DNA of 64,000 bases from Bacteroidaceae bacterium (GTDB lineage: Bacteria; Bacteroidota; Bacteroidia; Bacteroidales; Bacteroidaceae). A program made the translations under genes and the position numbers. Where the stretch lies: positions 186,001-250,000 of the forward strand of contig JAKSJD010000003.1 of the NCBI GenBank assembly GCA_024398435.1, written 5' to 3'. Of this stretch, positions 53,991 to 62,345 are shown piece by piece. Every line of letters begins with the position of its first letter. Position 1 is the stretch's first letter. Under the pieces are notes generated by a model. That model was not told the origin of the DNA, did not search any database, and was given only the letters and a program-made list of their open reading frames with translations.

Positions 53991-54209
53991 ATTGAAAATG
54001 GAGAAGTTATCTAATTGACAATGTATAATGGATACTGTAGAATGAAATTGGTTAACAGTTCACGGTTCACAGTTCACAGTTAATGGTTTGATACTCTAAT
54101 CTTTAAACTCTACACTTTACACTCTTATCACTCTTATAACTTTTGCACTTTTATAACTCTTATAACTTTTGCACTTTTATAACTTTTCAAACTCTTATCA
54201 CTTTATTTT
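53991..54209. repeat. Mixed word tract before the polymerase gene
   Basis: It contains AATGTAT, GTTCACG/GTTCACA words and then a long run of 9-base words TTATAACTT/TTATCACTC/TTGCACTT up to the next ATG. The segment 54001-54060 is an inverted near-copy of 36636-36697. Confidence 0.8.
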
Positions 54210-55346
54210 ATGTGGATATATATATTAATTTTTGCTATTGTTGCATATTTGACATATAACGATTATCAAGGTCATCCATTGACTAAGCAAGGTTTGGCCA
54301 TAGTTATGACTTGTCTTGCTTTATTTGTGGGGTTGAGTGACATGCTTGGAGGGTATGACCGATATATATATGGAGAGTTGTTTGATGATGTCGCAGACAT
54401 GGTCAGGGCTGGAGACTATAACTTTGAACAATCTGCGGTCATGCAGTTGTATGGACTGGAAAAAGGATATGTGTATTTCAATGTACTTATATCGTTCATA
54501 ACGAGAAATAGATATATATTTATTTTGATAATGACCCTGATGATTTATTTCAATATTTATCATGCAATTAAGAATTACACGGACAATTATTCGTTTGCCA
54601 TCATAATTTTCCTTGGCTTTTGGTTCTTCTTTACATTCACATATCTTCGTCAGGCCATGGCAGCCACAATAGCATGGTATGGCATAAAATATATTCTTGA
54701 CAGAAAGTTGTGGAAATTCTTAGCAGTTATGGCAGTTGCATATATGTTCCACAATTCCGCTATAGTTTTTGTTCCTTTCTATTTTATCCCAATAATTAAA
54801 TTCAATAGAAATACATTGATATGGATATTGGTTTCTATTTTTATTCTTGGTGCTTCTGGTTTCCCATCTTTGTTGTTTGAGGCATATGCTTCTGTAACGG
54901 CAGAGCAAGCTCGTCTAACCGAGTCTATGGAGGACACTGGTGTTCGTTGGGCATATTTAATAGAATCTGCAGTTATTATGTATTTTATATTTGCAAATTA
55001 TGATAAGTTGTTTGAAGATGAGCGCCAAACTTTGATGACCAACATGGCAATTGTATTTGCTGCTTTGCTAGTTTTGTTCTACCGCTCTGAAAATGGAGGT
55101 AGATTGAGTTGGGTATTTATTATAGGTTTAATTTCTACACTTTCAACTATTGCATCACAAAAGAAAGCAATGAGAAATATGTTGATTATATTATGCTTTG
55201 GTTTGTATATTCGAATAGTAATGGCGTGGGGAGTGTTGTTATCACCGTACAAGACATTCTTGACTCCAGGTATTCGTAATAATGATTATATTGAAGAATA
55301 TTATGAATATGATCACAATTATGATGTGGATAAATTCTATAGATAA
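54210..55346 (+). CDS. EpsG-like polysaccharide polymerase (Wzy)
   Basis: A 378-residue membrane protein with about ten hydrophobic helices. It has the EpsG family pattern: an early GGYDRYIYGELFDD loop, the FFTFTYLRQAMAATIAWYGIKYIL helix pair with the conserved Arg-Gln, and MFHNSAIVFVPFYF. It would polymerise flipped repeat units at the periplasmic face. Module 1 lacks such a gene, so it may serve both modules. Confidence 0.87.
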   Translation: MWIYILIFAIVAYLTYNDYQGHPLTKQGLAIVMTCLALFVGLSDMLGGYDRYIYGELFDDVADMVRAGDYNFEQSAVMQLYGLEKGYVYFNVLISFITRNRYIFILIMTLMIYFNIYHAIKNYTDNYSFAIIIFLGFWFFFTFTYLRQAMAATIAWYGIKYILDRKLWKFLAVMAVAYMFHNSAIVFVPFYFIPIIKFNRNTLIWILVSIFILGASGFPSLLFEAYASVTAEQARLTESMEDTGVRWAYLIESAVIMYFIFANYDKLFEDERQTLMTNMAIVFAALLVLFYRSENGGRLSWVFIIGLISTLSTIASQKKAMRNMLIILCFGLYIRIVMAWGVLLSPYKTFLTPGIRNNDYIEEYYEYDHNYDVDKFYR

Positions 55347-55387
55347 AAATGCACGCATTTTTATCGGTTAACAGTTAAGATGTCGAC

Positions 55388-55406
55388 TCAGAGGCGGAAC
55401 CTCTGA
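55388..55406. other. Perfect hairpin between polymerase and GT2 genes
   Basis: TCAGAGG (55388-55394) pairs with CCTCTGA (55400-55406) around CGGAA, in a 120-base spacer otherwise made of TTATCACTC words. There is no T-run, so it is not a standard terminator. Confidence 0.4.
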
Positions 55407-55466
55407 ACACGCAACTAAAACGGCTAAATCAACTTTTGCACTCTTATCACTCTTATCACTTTTTAA

Positions 55467-56267
55467 ATGAAACTATCGGTAATAATTGGAGTATATAATA
55501 ATGAGGAGACGCTGCAGGAGGCGTTGGATTCGTTGTATGCTCAGACATATAAGGATTTCGAAATCATTATATGTGATGATGGATCTACCGATGGAACATG
55601 GAATATAATATCACAGAATGCAGAACTGCATGAGAATGTTGTGGCAATTCGCAATGAAAAGAACTTGGGACTGAATGCAACATTGAACCGTTGCCTTGAA
55701 CTGGCAAAAGGTGAATATATTGCACGAATGGATGGGGATGATATATCGCTTTCAGAACGATTTGAAAAAGAAGTCCGTTTTCTCGATGAGCATCCAGAAT
55801 ATAGTATCGTCAGTTGTCCTTTGATATATTTTGACGAAACTGGTGAGATTGGCAGGGGTAAAGGTGGGTATGAACCAACAAAGAATGATTTTATGTATGG
55901 AACTCCATTATGTCATGCTGCATCTATGATCCGTCGCAGTGCATTGGATGCCGTTGGTGGTTATTCGGTATCTCCAAAGTTGTTGCGGGTGGAAGATTAT
56001 CACCTTTGGATGAAAATGTATGCAATAGGTTTGCGTGGATATAATTTATCTGAATGCCTATATATGGCCAGAGATGGAAAGAAAGCTCATCAACGTCGCA
56101 GTTTCCGCAATCGCTGGAATGAAATGTATGTCCATTTCCTTGCTTGCAGAACATTGCATCTCCCATTAAAAGGCTACGTATATTGCATACTTCCAATCCT
56201 AAAGTGGTTAGTTCCAAAAAGCGTTTATAGGTATTATCACCGCAAGCGGTTATACGATGCAGAATAA
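55467..56267 (+). CDS. Glycosyltransferase family 2
   Basis: A 266-residue GT-A transferase. The opening KLSVIIGVYNNEETLQEALDS is followed by IIICDDGSTDGTW (nucleotide site), YIARMDGDDISL (metal site) and LRVEDYHLWMKM. It is short and lacks membrane helices, and is preceded by 9-base words right up to the start codon. Confidence 0.93.
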   Translation: MKLSVIIGVYNNEETLQEALDSLYAQTYKDFEIIICDDGSTDGTWNIISQNAELHENVVAIRNEKNLGLNATLNRCLELAKGEYIARMDGDDISLSERFEKEVRFLDEHPEYSIVSCPLIYFDETGEIGRGKGGYEPTKNDFMYGTPLCHAASMIRRSALDAVGGYSVSPKLLRVEDYHLWMKMYAIGLRGYNLSECLYMARDGKKAHQRRSFRNRWNEMYVHFLACRTLHLPLKGYVYCILPILKWLVPKSVYRYYHRKRLYDAE

Positions 56268-56331
56268 ATACCTGGTTAACGGTTCACAGTTAACGGTTCA
56301 CGGTTATCAGTTGTTGGTAAAATATTAAATT

Positions 56332-56742
56332 ATGATGAAAAAGTCGATACTAGCAACAGAAGAAGAAAAGGGCAAAATGCAAATTCAAGATTTGTCCTAT
56401 GATTTTGCTAATCGTATAATTCGGATTTATGAATATTTAACTAAAGAAAGCGAATACAAAGAAAAAGTTTTATCATTACAATTACTGAGAAGTGGAACTA
56501 GTATAGGTGCAAATGTAAATGAGGCGCAGCATGCTCAGAGTGATAAAGATTTTTTGTCTAAATTATCTATAGCTTTAAAGGAAGCACGCGAAACGGAATA
56601 TTGGTTGAGACTCTTAAGAGACAATGGGTATATTGATTCGACTCAAGCCGAATCTTTGCTATATGATTGTGTACGTATTAATAAAATATTGATAGTGATT
56701 GTGAGAAAAATTTCAGATAAGCTCCAATCAAATAACAAATAA
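56332..56742 (+). CDS. Four-helix-bundle protein 2
   Basis: A 136-residue four-helix-bundle protein with the core LLRSGTSIGANVNEAQHAQSD followed by FLSKLSIALKEARETEYWLRLL. It is clearly related to proteins 3 and 4 at 57747 and 61170. It is flanked by GTTAACG/GTTCACA words on both sides and lies between two GT2 genes. Function is unknown. Confidence 0.87.
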   Translation: MMKKSILATEEEKGKMQIQDLSYDFANRIIRIYEYLTKESEYKEKVLSLQLLRSGTSIGANVNEAQHAQSDKDFLSKLSIALKEARETEYWLRLLRDNGYIDSTQAESLLYDCVRINKILIVIVRKISDKLQSNNK

Positions 56743-56752
56743 ACTGTTAACT

Positions 56753-57580
56753 GTGAACTGTGAACCGATAACCAACGGTAACGTTTTTATTACCGTTTTT
56801 ACTCCTGCATATAATCGTGCGCATTTATTGCCTCGGGCATATGAGAGCTTGAAGAGGCAGGGATACCGGGATTTTGAGTGGATCATCGTGGATGATGGTT
56901 CCACTGATGATACCGAGGCGGTGGTTGGTGGATGGTTGGAGAAAAGCGAATTTTCAATTCGATATATTAAGAAAGAGAATGGTGGAAAACATACTGCTAT
57001 CAATAGGGGAGTAGAAGAAGCAAAGGGGGAGCTGTTCTTTATCCTGGATAGTGATGATATGCTCACAGATGATGCTCTACAGATTGTGGCTGAGGAATAT
57101 GAAACTGTTCGAGAAAATGATACATTCGGTGGTGTATGTGGATTGATGAGGCATAGTGATGGAACGCAAATAGGTAGCGGATTGCCTCAGGAAACAATAG
57201 ATTGCAATTCAATAGATATAAGATATAAATATCATGTCTCTGGTGATTTGATGGAGGTGTTTAGGACGGATGTGCTAAAGGAATTTCCATTCCCGGAGAT
57301 ACAAGGAGAGAGATTCTGCCCAGAACAATTGGTGTGGTTTAGAATTGCTCAGAAATATAAACTCCGTTTCTTCAATAAGATTATTTATATTCGCGATTAT
57401 ATTGATGGCGGTCTCACAGACAATATTGTTCGTGTGAGAATGAACAGTCCTATTGCATCTATGATGTGCTATCAGGAGATGACTACATACAACGCTGTTC
57501 CTTTCCTCGAGAAATGCAAAGCAGCGATAAATTATTGGCGATTTCGTTGCTGTCGCAACAATGTAGAATGTAGAATGTAG
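56753..57580 (+). CDS. Glycosyltransferase family 2 with repeat-coded ends
   Basis: A 275-residue GT2 enzyme with FTPAYNRAHLLPRAYESL, WIIVDDGSTDDTEAVV and FILDSDDMLTDDAL, and a later GERFCPEQLVWFRIA. The only usable start is GTG 56753 (or CTG/TTG just upstream), which lies in a run of GTTAACT/GTGAACT words, so the first ten residues come from repeat sequence. The last residues (RNNVECRM) come from AATGTAG words, which also supply the stop. The catalytic core is intact. Confidence 0.9.
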   Translation: MNCEPITNGNVFITVFTPAYNRAHLLPRAYESLKRQGYRDFEWIIVDDGSTDDTEAVVGGWLEKSEFSIRYIKKENGGKHTAINRGVEEAKGELFFILDSDDMLTDDALQIVAEEYETVRENDTFGGVCGLMRHSDGTQIGSGLPQETIDCNSIDIRYKYHVSGDLMEVFRTDVLKEFPFPEIQGERFCPEQLVWFRIAQKYKLRFFNKIIYIRDYIDGGLTDNIVRVRMNSPIASMMCYQEMTTYNAVPFLEKCKAAINYWRFRCCRNNVECRM

Positions 57581-57746
57581 AATGGAGAATGTAGAATGTC
57601 GCAACAATGTAGAATGGAGAATTGATAATGTAGAATGCCGTAAGAATGTAGAATTGCCTCGGCTTCATTGGAGATATACTGTTTTGGCTCCATTAGGATA
57701 TATAATGCACCTTAAGGATTTGAGACAATGTAGAATGTAGAATGGT
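57550..57746. repeat. AATGTAG word tract after the GT2 gene
   Basis: AATGTAG, AATGGAG and related words run from the last codons of the GT2 gene to the next gene. The segment GTCGCAACAATGTAGAATG occurs twice (57552 and 57599), so part of the gene end is duplicated in the tract. Confidence 0.8.
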
Positions 57747-58130
57747 ATGAAAGAGAATCCGTTATTAGATAAATCAAAAGCATTTGCTGTAAGGGCTGTT
57801 AGATTGTATGTGTATTTAACTCAGAAATCAGATAATAAAGAATATATACTTTCAAAACAATTTGTCAGATCAGCAACATCTATAGGTGCCAATATTAATG
57901 AGGGTGTAAATGGTCAAACTAAAAGTGATTTCGCATCAAAGATGTCTATAGCACTAAAAGAAGCTGGCGAATGTTGTTATTGGATTGATTTGCTACATGA
58001 AACAGAATATATCTCAGATTCTGAATACACGTCTATTATTGCTGATTGCGAAGAACTCAAAAAGATGCTTACATCAATCGTTAAAACGACATACGAAGAT
58101 TTAGGAAAGCGTGGACATTCCGAAAAATAA
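57747..58130 (+). CDS. Four-helix-bundle protein 3
   Basis: A 127-residue four-helix-bundle protein with FVRSATSIGANINEGVNGQTK and FASKMSIALKEAGECCYWIDLL, related to proteins 2 and 4. It is preceded by AATGTAG words and followed by CATTTTC/CATTATC words that lead into the next transferase start. Function is unknown. Confidence 0.87.
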   Translation: MKENPLLDKSKAFAVRAVRLYVYLTQKSDNKEYILSKQFVRSATSIGANINEGVNGQTKSDFASKMSIALKEAGECCYWIDLLHETEYISDSEYTSIIADCEELKKMLTSIVKTTYEDLGKRGHSEK

Positions 58131-58166
58131 TTCTCCATTTTCCATTATCAATTATACATTAAATAA

Positions 58167-59204
58167 ATGAAGATTTTACATATAGCAAATACGGATAGAT
58201 TTTCGGGGGCGGAGAATGTGATATGCCAGATAATTTCGATGTTTCGGGATGATGAGGGCATTGAGATGGCATATGTCAGCAAGGATGGGCAGATAAGGGA
58301 GGCTCTGGAGGAAAGGAACATCAGGTTTATTCCTGTGGAGAGTGTTTCCGTTAAGGAACTGAAGCGTGTTATAAGGGAAGAGCACCCTGATGTGATTCAT
58401 GCTCACGATATGAAGGCGAGCTTGATTGCTGCATTGGCTTGTAGAAAGACAAGACTTGTTTGCCATCTTCACAATAACGATTATGCAAATAGGAAACTCA
58501 GTGCGAAGTCAATAGCTTTCTTGTTGCCATGTATAAAGGCATCTCACATATTCTTCGTGTCGGATAGTTCGTATGAAGGGTATATATTCCACAACTGGTT
58601 TAAAAAGAATAGCTCCGTGTTGTTCAATATAATCGACATCAATGCTTTGAATGATAAGGCAAGTCAGGACGAACAGACATACGACTATGATGTGGTGTAT
58701 GTTGGGCGACTGACCTACCCAAAGAATCCTCAACGACTGTTGGCGGTTGTGAAGAAAGTAACCGACCGATTGCCAGATATTAAGGTGGCTATTGTTGGTA
58801 CAGGTGAAATGGACGATGAGATTGCTACGCTTAGAACCAAATTGGGATTGGAACAGAATGTAGATATACTTGGCTTCAAAAGCAATCCAACGAAAATAAT
58901 GAAGGAAGCAAAGGTGATGATGATGACATCGAGATGGGAAGGAACCCCTATGTGTGCGTTAGAGTCATTTGCGTTGGGTACTCCAATCGTCAGTACACCG
59001 ACAGATGGCTTGATGGAGTTGATTCGGAATGGCGAAACAGGTTTTTTGAGTGATGATGACAACGAATTGGCAGATAGGATTGTGCAGATTATGTCGGATG
59101 ATGAATTGAGAACTCGGATGTCGATGAATTGCATTGAAGATGCAAGAAAAAGAAATGATATCAATGAATATAAGAATGAATTGAAAAAGGCATACAATGG
59201 CTGA
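58167..59204 (+). CDS. Glycosyltransferase family 4
   Basis: A 345-residue GT4 enzyme with N-terminal HIANTDRFSGAENVICQII and C-terminal VVYVGRLTYPKNPQRLL, MTSRWEGTPMCALESFALGTPIVSTPTDG (catalytic-type glutamates) and NGETGFLSDDD. Its stop overlaps the next transferase start by 8 bases, one of the few tight junctions in module 2. Confidence 0.93.
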   Translation: MKILHIANTDRFSGAENVICQIISMFRDDEGIEMAYVSKDGQIREALEERNIRFIPVESVSVKELKRVIREEHPDVIHAHDMKASLIAALACRKTRLVCHLHNNDYANRKLSAKSIAFLLPCIKASHIFFVSDSSYEGYIFHNWFKKNSSVLFNIIDINALNDKASQDEQTYDYDVVYVGRLTYPKNPQRLLAVVKKVTDRLPDIKVAIVGTGEMDDEIATLRTKLGLEQNVDILGFKSNPTKIMKEAKVMMMTSRWEGTPMCALESFALGTPIVSTPTDGLMELIRNGETGFLSDDDNELADRIVQIMSDDELRTRMSMNCIEDARKRNDINEYKNELKKAYNG

Positions 59205-60336
59205 GAAGAAAAAGATAATTCGGGCAACTACCATCCCGATGTCGTTGGACATATTCTGTAGGGATATGCTACGGGAGATGTCGGAAGAATATGATGTTGT
59301 GGCATTGTCATCGCCAGGGGAGGAAATGGCAGTTGTTGCAGAACGTGAGGGAGTGAGAACCATTTCGGTTCCAATGGAACGACATATTTCTTTGCTGAAA
59401 GACATAAAATCATTGTTCGCTTTAATCAAGGTGTTTAGGAATGAGAAACCATATGCAGTACATTCGATGACTCCAAAGGCAGGATTGCTGTGTATGATTG
59501 CTGCGTGGATGACGAAAGTACCCGTCAGGATTCATACTTTCACTGGACTGGTATGGCCAACATCGAAAGGAATAACACGGGCAATACTGAAGACAACGGA
59601 TAAGATTACCTGTGCTTGTGCTACACATATTATTCCAGAAGGTCAGGGCGTGATGAACGACTTGAGAAATGGCGGCATTACCAAGAAACCAATGAAGGTG
59701 TTGGGATATGGTAATGTGCGTGGAATTGATATGCAGCATTACGACAGAACGGAAGAAGTAATGGCTGAAGCTGACAAAATAAGAAATGATGGAGTATTCA
59801 CATTCGTATTTGTCGGTCGTATTGTTGGCGATAAGGGAATCAATGAATTGGTAAGTGCATTCAAACGATTGCATGAGAAATATGAACAGACACGCTTGTT
59901 GTTAATTGGATGGTTTGAAACTCAATTGGATCCTGTAAGTGGGGAGACGAGGAGAATTATAGAAGAGATGGATTCGGTTGAGGCAGTCGGACAACAATCT
60001 GATGTCCGTGCATGGTATGCAGCAAGTGATTGCTTTGTGTTTCCAAGTTATCGAGAGGGGTTTCCAAATACAGTGATAGAAGCAGGTGCTTTGGGATTGC
60101 CAAGTATCGTGACTGATATCAACGGTTCGAGGGAGATAATTATCGAAGGGGAGAATGGTGTGATTGTCCCTGTCAGAGATGCTGATGCCCTGTATGATGC
60201 TATGGAGATGATGTTGACAGATGAACAGAAACGATTGACGATGGCTGGTAATTCAAGGCGACTGATTGAAACGAGATTTGAAAAAAGTTACGTTAGGAAA
60301 TGCCAACTTGATTTCTATCGAGAGAAATTGAAATAA
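59197..60336 (+). CDS. Glycosyltransferase family 4
   Basis: A 379-residue GT4 enzyme. The acceptor domain has VHSMTPKAGLLCMIAAWM and TFTGLVWPT, typical of the PglA-like and capsule second-sugar transferases. The donor domain has VFVGRIVGDKGINELV and FVFPSYREGFPNTVIEAGALGLPSIVTD. Its closeness to the initiating transferase further down suggests it adds an early sugar, but this is inference. Confidence 0.93.
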   Translation: MAEKKKIIRATTIPMSLDIFCRDMLREMSEEYDVVALSSPGEEMAVVAEREGVRTISVPMERHISLLKDIKSLFALIKVFRNEKPYAVHSMTPKAGLLCMIAAWMTKVPVRIHTFTGLVWPTSKGITRAILKTTDKITCACATHIIPEGQGVMNDLRNGGITKKPMKVLGYGNVRGIDMQHYDRTEEVMAEADKIRNDGVFTFVFVGRIVGDKGINELVSAFKRLHEKYEQTRLLLIGWFETQLDPVSGETRRIIEEMDSVEAVGQQSDVRAWYAASDCFVFPSYREGFPNTVIEAGALGLPSIVTDINGSREIIIEGENGVIVPVRDADALYDAMEMMLTDEQKRLTMAGNSRRLIETRFEKSYVRKCQLDFYREKLK

Positions 60337-60433
60337 ATAACAGATATTAGTTAGTAGATATAAGATAGCAGTTATAAGATATTAGATATAAGATAGCAGT
60401 TATCAGTTAGTAGATATAAGTTAGGAAATAAGG

Positions 60434-61024
60434 ATGTTATATAAGATTTCGCATTACATACAAGACAATATTCCATTTTTATGGGAGATGGTGGAATGGT
60501 TTAATTCTTTCTTGTTCTGTATTCGATACGGAAATAGGATGAAGAGCATTGATGCTGTCTTGAATCAATATTCGGGAGAGTATACTATTAGGCAAGCAAA
60601 GGATGGAGATGTGGATGGTATGGTGAAGTTCTTTGCAGAGCAACCAGAGCCGTCGTTTGAGTTCTTTACTCCTCATGCATTTGATGCTAAAACCATTAAA
60701 AAGTTGATTCGCAGGAAATCACATCTGTCTTTTTTGATATTGGATGGTGATAAGATTATAGGATATTATTTCCTTCGTTGTTTCTTTATAGGTAAGAGTT
60801 TCTTGGGAAAGATGGTTGATTATAGATATCGAGGTCGAGGTGTTGGAAAAACTATGTGCATGTCGGCCATGGATGTAGCAATGGCATTAGGATTACGTAT
60901 GTATGAAACGATATCTAAAGATAATTTGGCATCGCTGTATAGTACACAAAAAGTCCTTGATGTCACCATTATCGAGGAAATGGATAATGGATATTTCTAC
61001 ATTGAAGACAGGAAGAAGAAATAA
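60434..61024 (+). CDS. GNAT-family N-acetyltransferase
   Basis: A 196-residue protein with an N-terminal helical region (1-45) and a GNAT fold (about 50-190). The acetyl-CoA site is seen as DYRYRGRGVGKTMCMSAM and the later ISKDNLASLYSTQKV. It may acetylate an amino-sugar precursor. Spacers on both sides consist of AGATATA/AGTTAGT words. Confidence 0.82.
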   Translation: MLYKISHYIQDNIPFLWEMVEWFNSFLFCIRYGNRMKSIDAVLNQYSGEYTIRQAKDGDVDGMVKFFAEQPEPSFEFFTPHAFDAKTIKKLIRRKSHLSFLILDGDKIIGYYFLRCFFIGKSFLGKMVDYRYRGRGVGKTMCMSAMDVAMALGLRMYETISKDNLASLYSTQKVLDVTIIEEMDNGYFYIEDRKKK

Positions 61025-61169
61025 GATAGAAGATATAAGATATAAGATATAAGTTAGAAGATATCAGATATTAGTTATAAGATAGCAGATAGTAGATAGT
61101 AGATAGCAGATAGTAGATAGTAGATAGCAGATAGAAGTTATAAGTTATAAGATAGCAGATAGTAGATGG
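61025..61169. repeat. AGATAGC/AGATAGT tandem tract
   Basis: Nearly pure 7-base repeats, AGATATA and GATATCA then AGATAGT/AGATAGC, about 140 bases long, run up to the start of the next gene. The clearest stretch is 61079-61135. Confidence 0.9.
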
Positions 61170-61538
61170 ATGGAGAATTTTAGAGAATATATTCGTGAGA
61201 AGTGTTTGACTTTTGGTGTTCATGTTGTTGAACTTTATAAAGTTTTGAAGGATAATAAAAACGAATATGTTATGTCAAAGCAACTTCTTAGAGCTGGGAC
61301 AAGTATTGGCGCGAATTTGGTTGAGGCACAACATGCAGTAAGCAAGGATGATTTTCGTGCCAAAATATATATCAGCTTGAAAGAATGCGCTGAGAGTTTA
61401 TATTGGATTGAACTGTTGCATAGAACAAATTATCTGGATGAAACAGAATTTAAGTCAATTAATGTAGAATGTCTGGAATTATATAGAGTGCTGACTTCAA
61501 CAACGAAAGCATTAGAGAATAATAAAACTGATATTTAA
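61170..61538 (+). CDS. Four-helix-bundle protein 4
   Basis: A 122-residue four-helix-bundle protein with LLRAGTSIGANLVEAQHAVSKDDF and KIYISLKECAESLYWIELL, a sister of proteins 2 and 3. It lies between the GNAT gene and the initiating transferase with repeat words on both sides. Function is unknown. Confidence 0.87.
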   Translation: MENFREYIREKCLTFGVHVVELYKVLKDNKNEYVMSKQLLRAGTSIGANLVEAQHAVSKDDFRAKIYISLKECAESLYWIELLHRTNYLDETEFKSINVECLELYRVLTSTTKALENNKTDI

Positions 61539-61575
61539 TAACTGGTATTTAATATCTAATAACTAGTAACTTAAC

Positions 61576-62217
61576 ATGAAGTTTGTTTTTGACCGTTTGG
61601 TTAGTTTGATTGGCTTGCTGTTGATTTGGTGGCTATTCATAATTGTTGCCATACTGATAAAGGTGAAGATGCCAGGGCCCGTGTTCTTTGTTCAGAAGAG
61701 AGTGGGTAAGGATGGAAAGTTGTTCAATTGCCATAAGTTTCGTAGCATGACTGTCAATCATGGAGGTTCTTCGGTCAGTGTGGCTGGTGAAAACAGAATC
61801 ACTCCATTAGGAGCGAAGTTGCGTCACTACAAACTTGATGAATTACCTGAATTGTGGGATGTACTGATTGGTAACATGAGTTTTGTCGGTCCTCGTCCTG
61901 ATGTACCTGGATATGCTGATAAGTTGGTAGGAGAGGATAGGGAAGTTCTGAAACTTCGTCCTGGTATAACTGGTCCTGCCACAATGAAATATCGAAACGA
62001 AGAAGAAATGATAGCAGAATATATCGCTTCGAACAAAGGTAAGGACGGAATGACAGATGAGGAATTGGCTGTGTGGTATAATGATAATGTGATATATCCA
62101 GACAAGGTACGACTTAATAGATATTATCTCCATAACTATAGTTTTATCACAGATTTCAAAATGATTTGCTGCACTGTGTTGGGTAAACATATGGAATATG
62201 GGGGAGAGGTGATTTGA
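61576..62217 (+). CDS. Initiating sugar-1-phosphate transferase (PglC/WcaJ type)
   Basis: A 213-residue monotopic phosphoglycosyl transferase that loads the first sugar phosphate on undecaprenyl phosphate. One N-terminal re-entrant helix (about 8-32) is followed by PGPVFFVQKRVG, NCHKFRSM, the catalytic DELPELWDVLIGNMSFVGPRPD (Asp-Glu pair) and LRPGITGPATMKYR. It is the short PglC-like form without extra membrane helices. Here it is the last biosynthetic gene rather than the first. Confidence 0.93.
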   Translation: MKFVFDRLVSLIGLLLIWWLFIIVAILIKVKMPGPVFFVQKRVGKDGKLFNCHKFRSMTVNHGGSSVSVAGENRITPLGAKLRHYKLDELPELWDVLIGNMSFVGPRPDVPGYADKLVGEDREVLKLRPGITGPATMKYRNEEEMIAEYIASNKGKDGMTDEELAVWYNDNVIYPDKVRLNRYYLHNYSFITDFKMICCTVLGKHMEYGGEVI

Positions 62218-62345
62218 CTGGTTAACGGTTATCAGTTAACAGTTATCAGTTGATTTCAGAAAATAATTATACATTATACATTTTTCATTATCAATTGAAT
62301 TGAACTCTTGCACTTTTAGAACTATTATAACTTTTATCTAACCTT

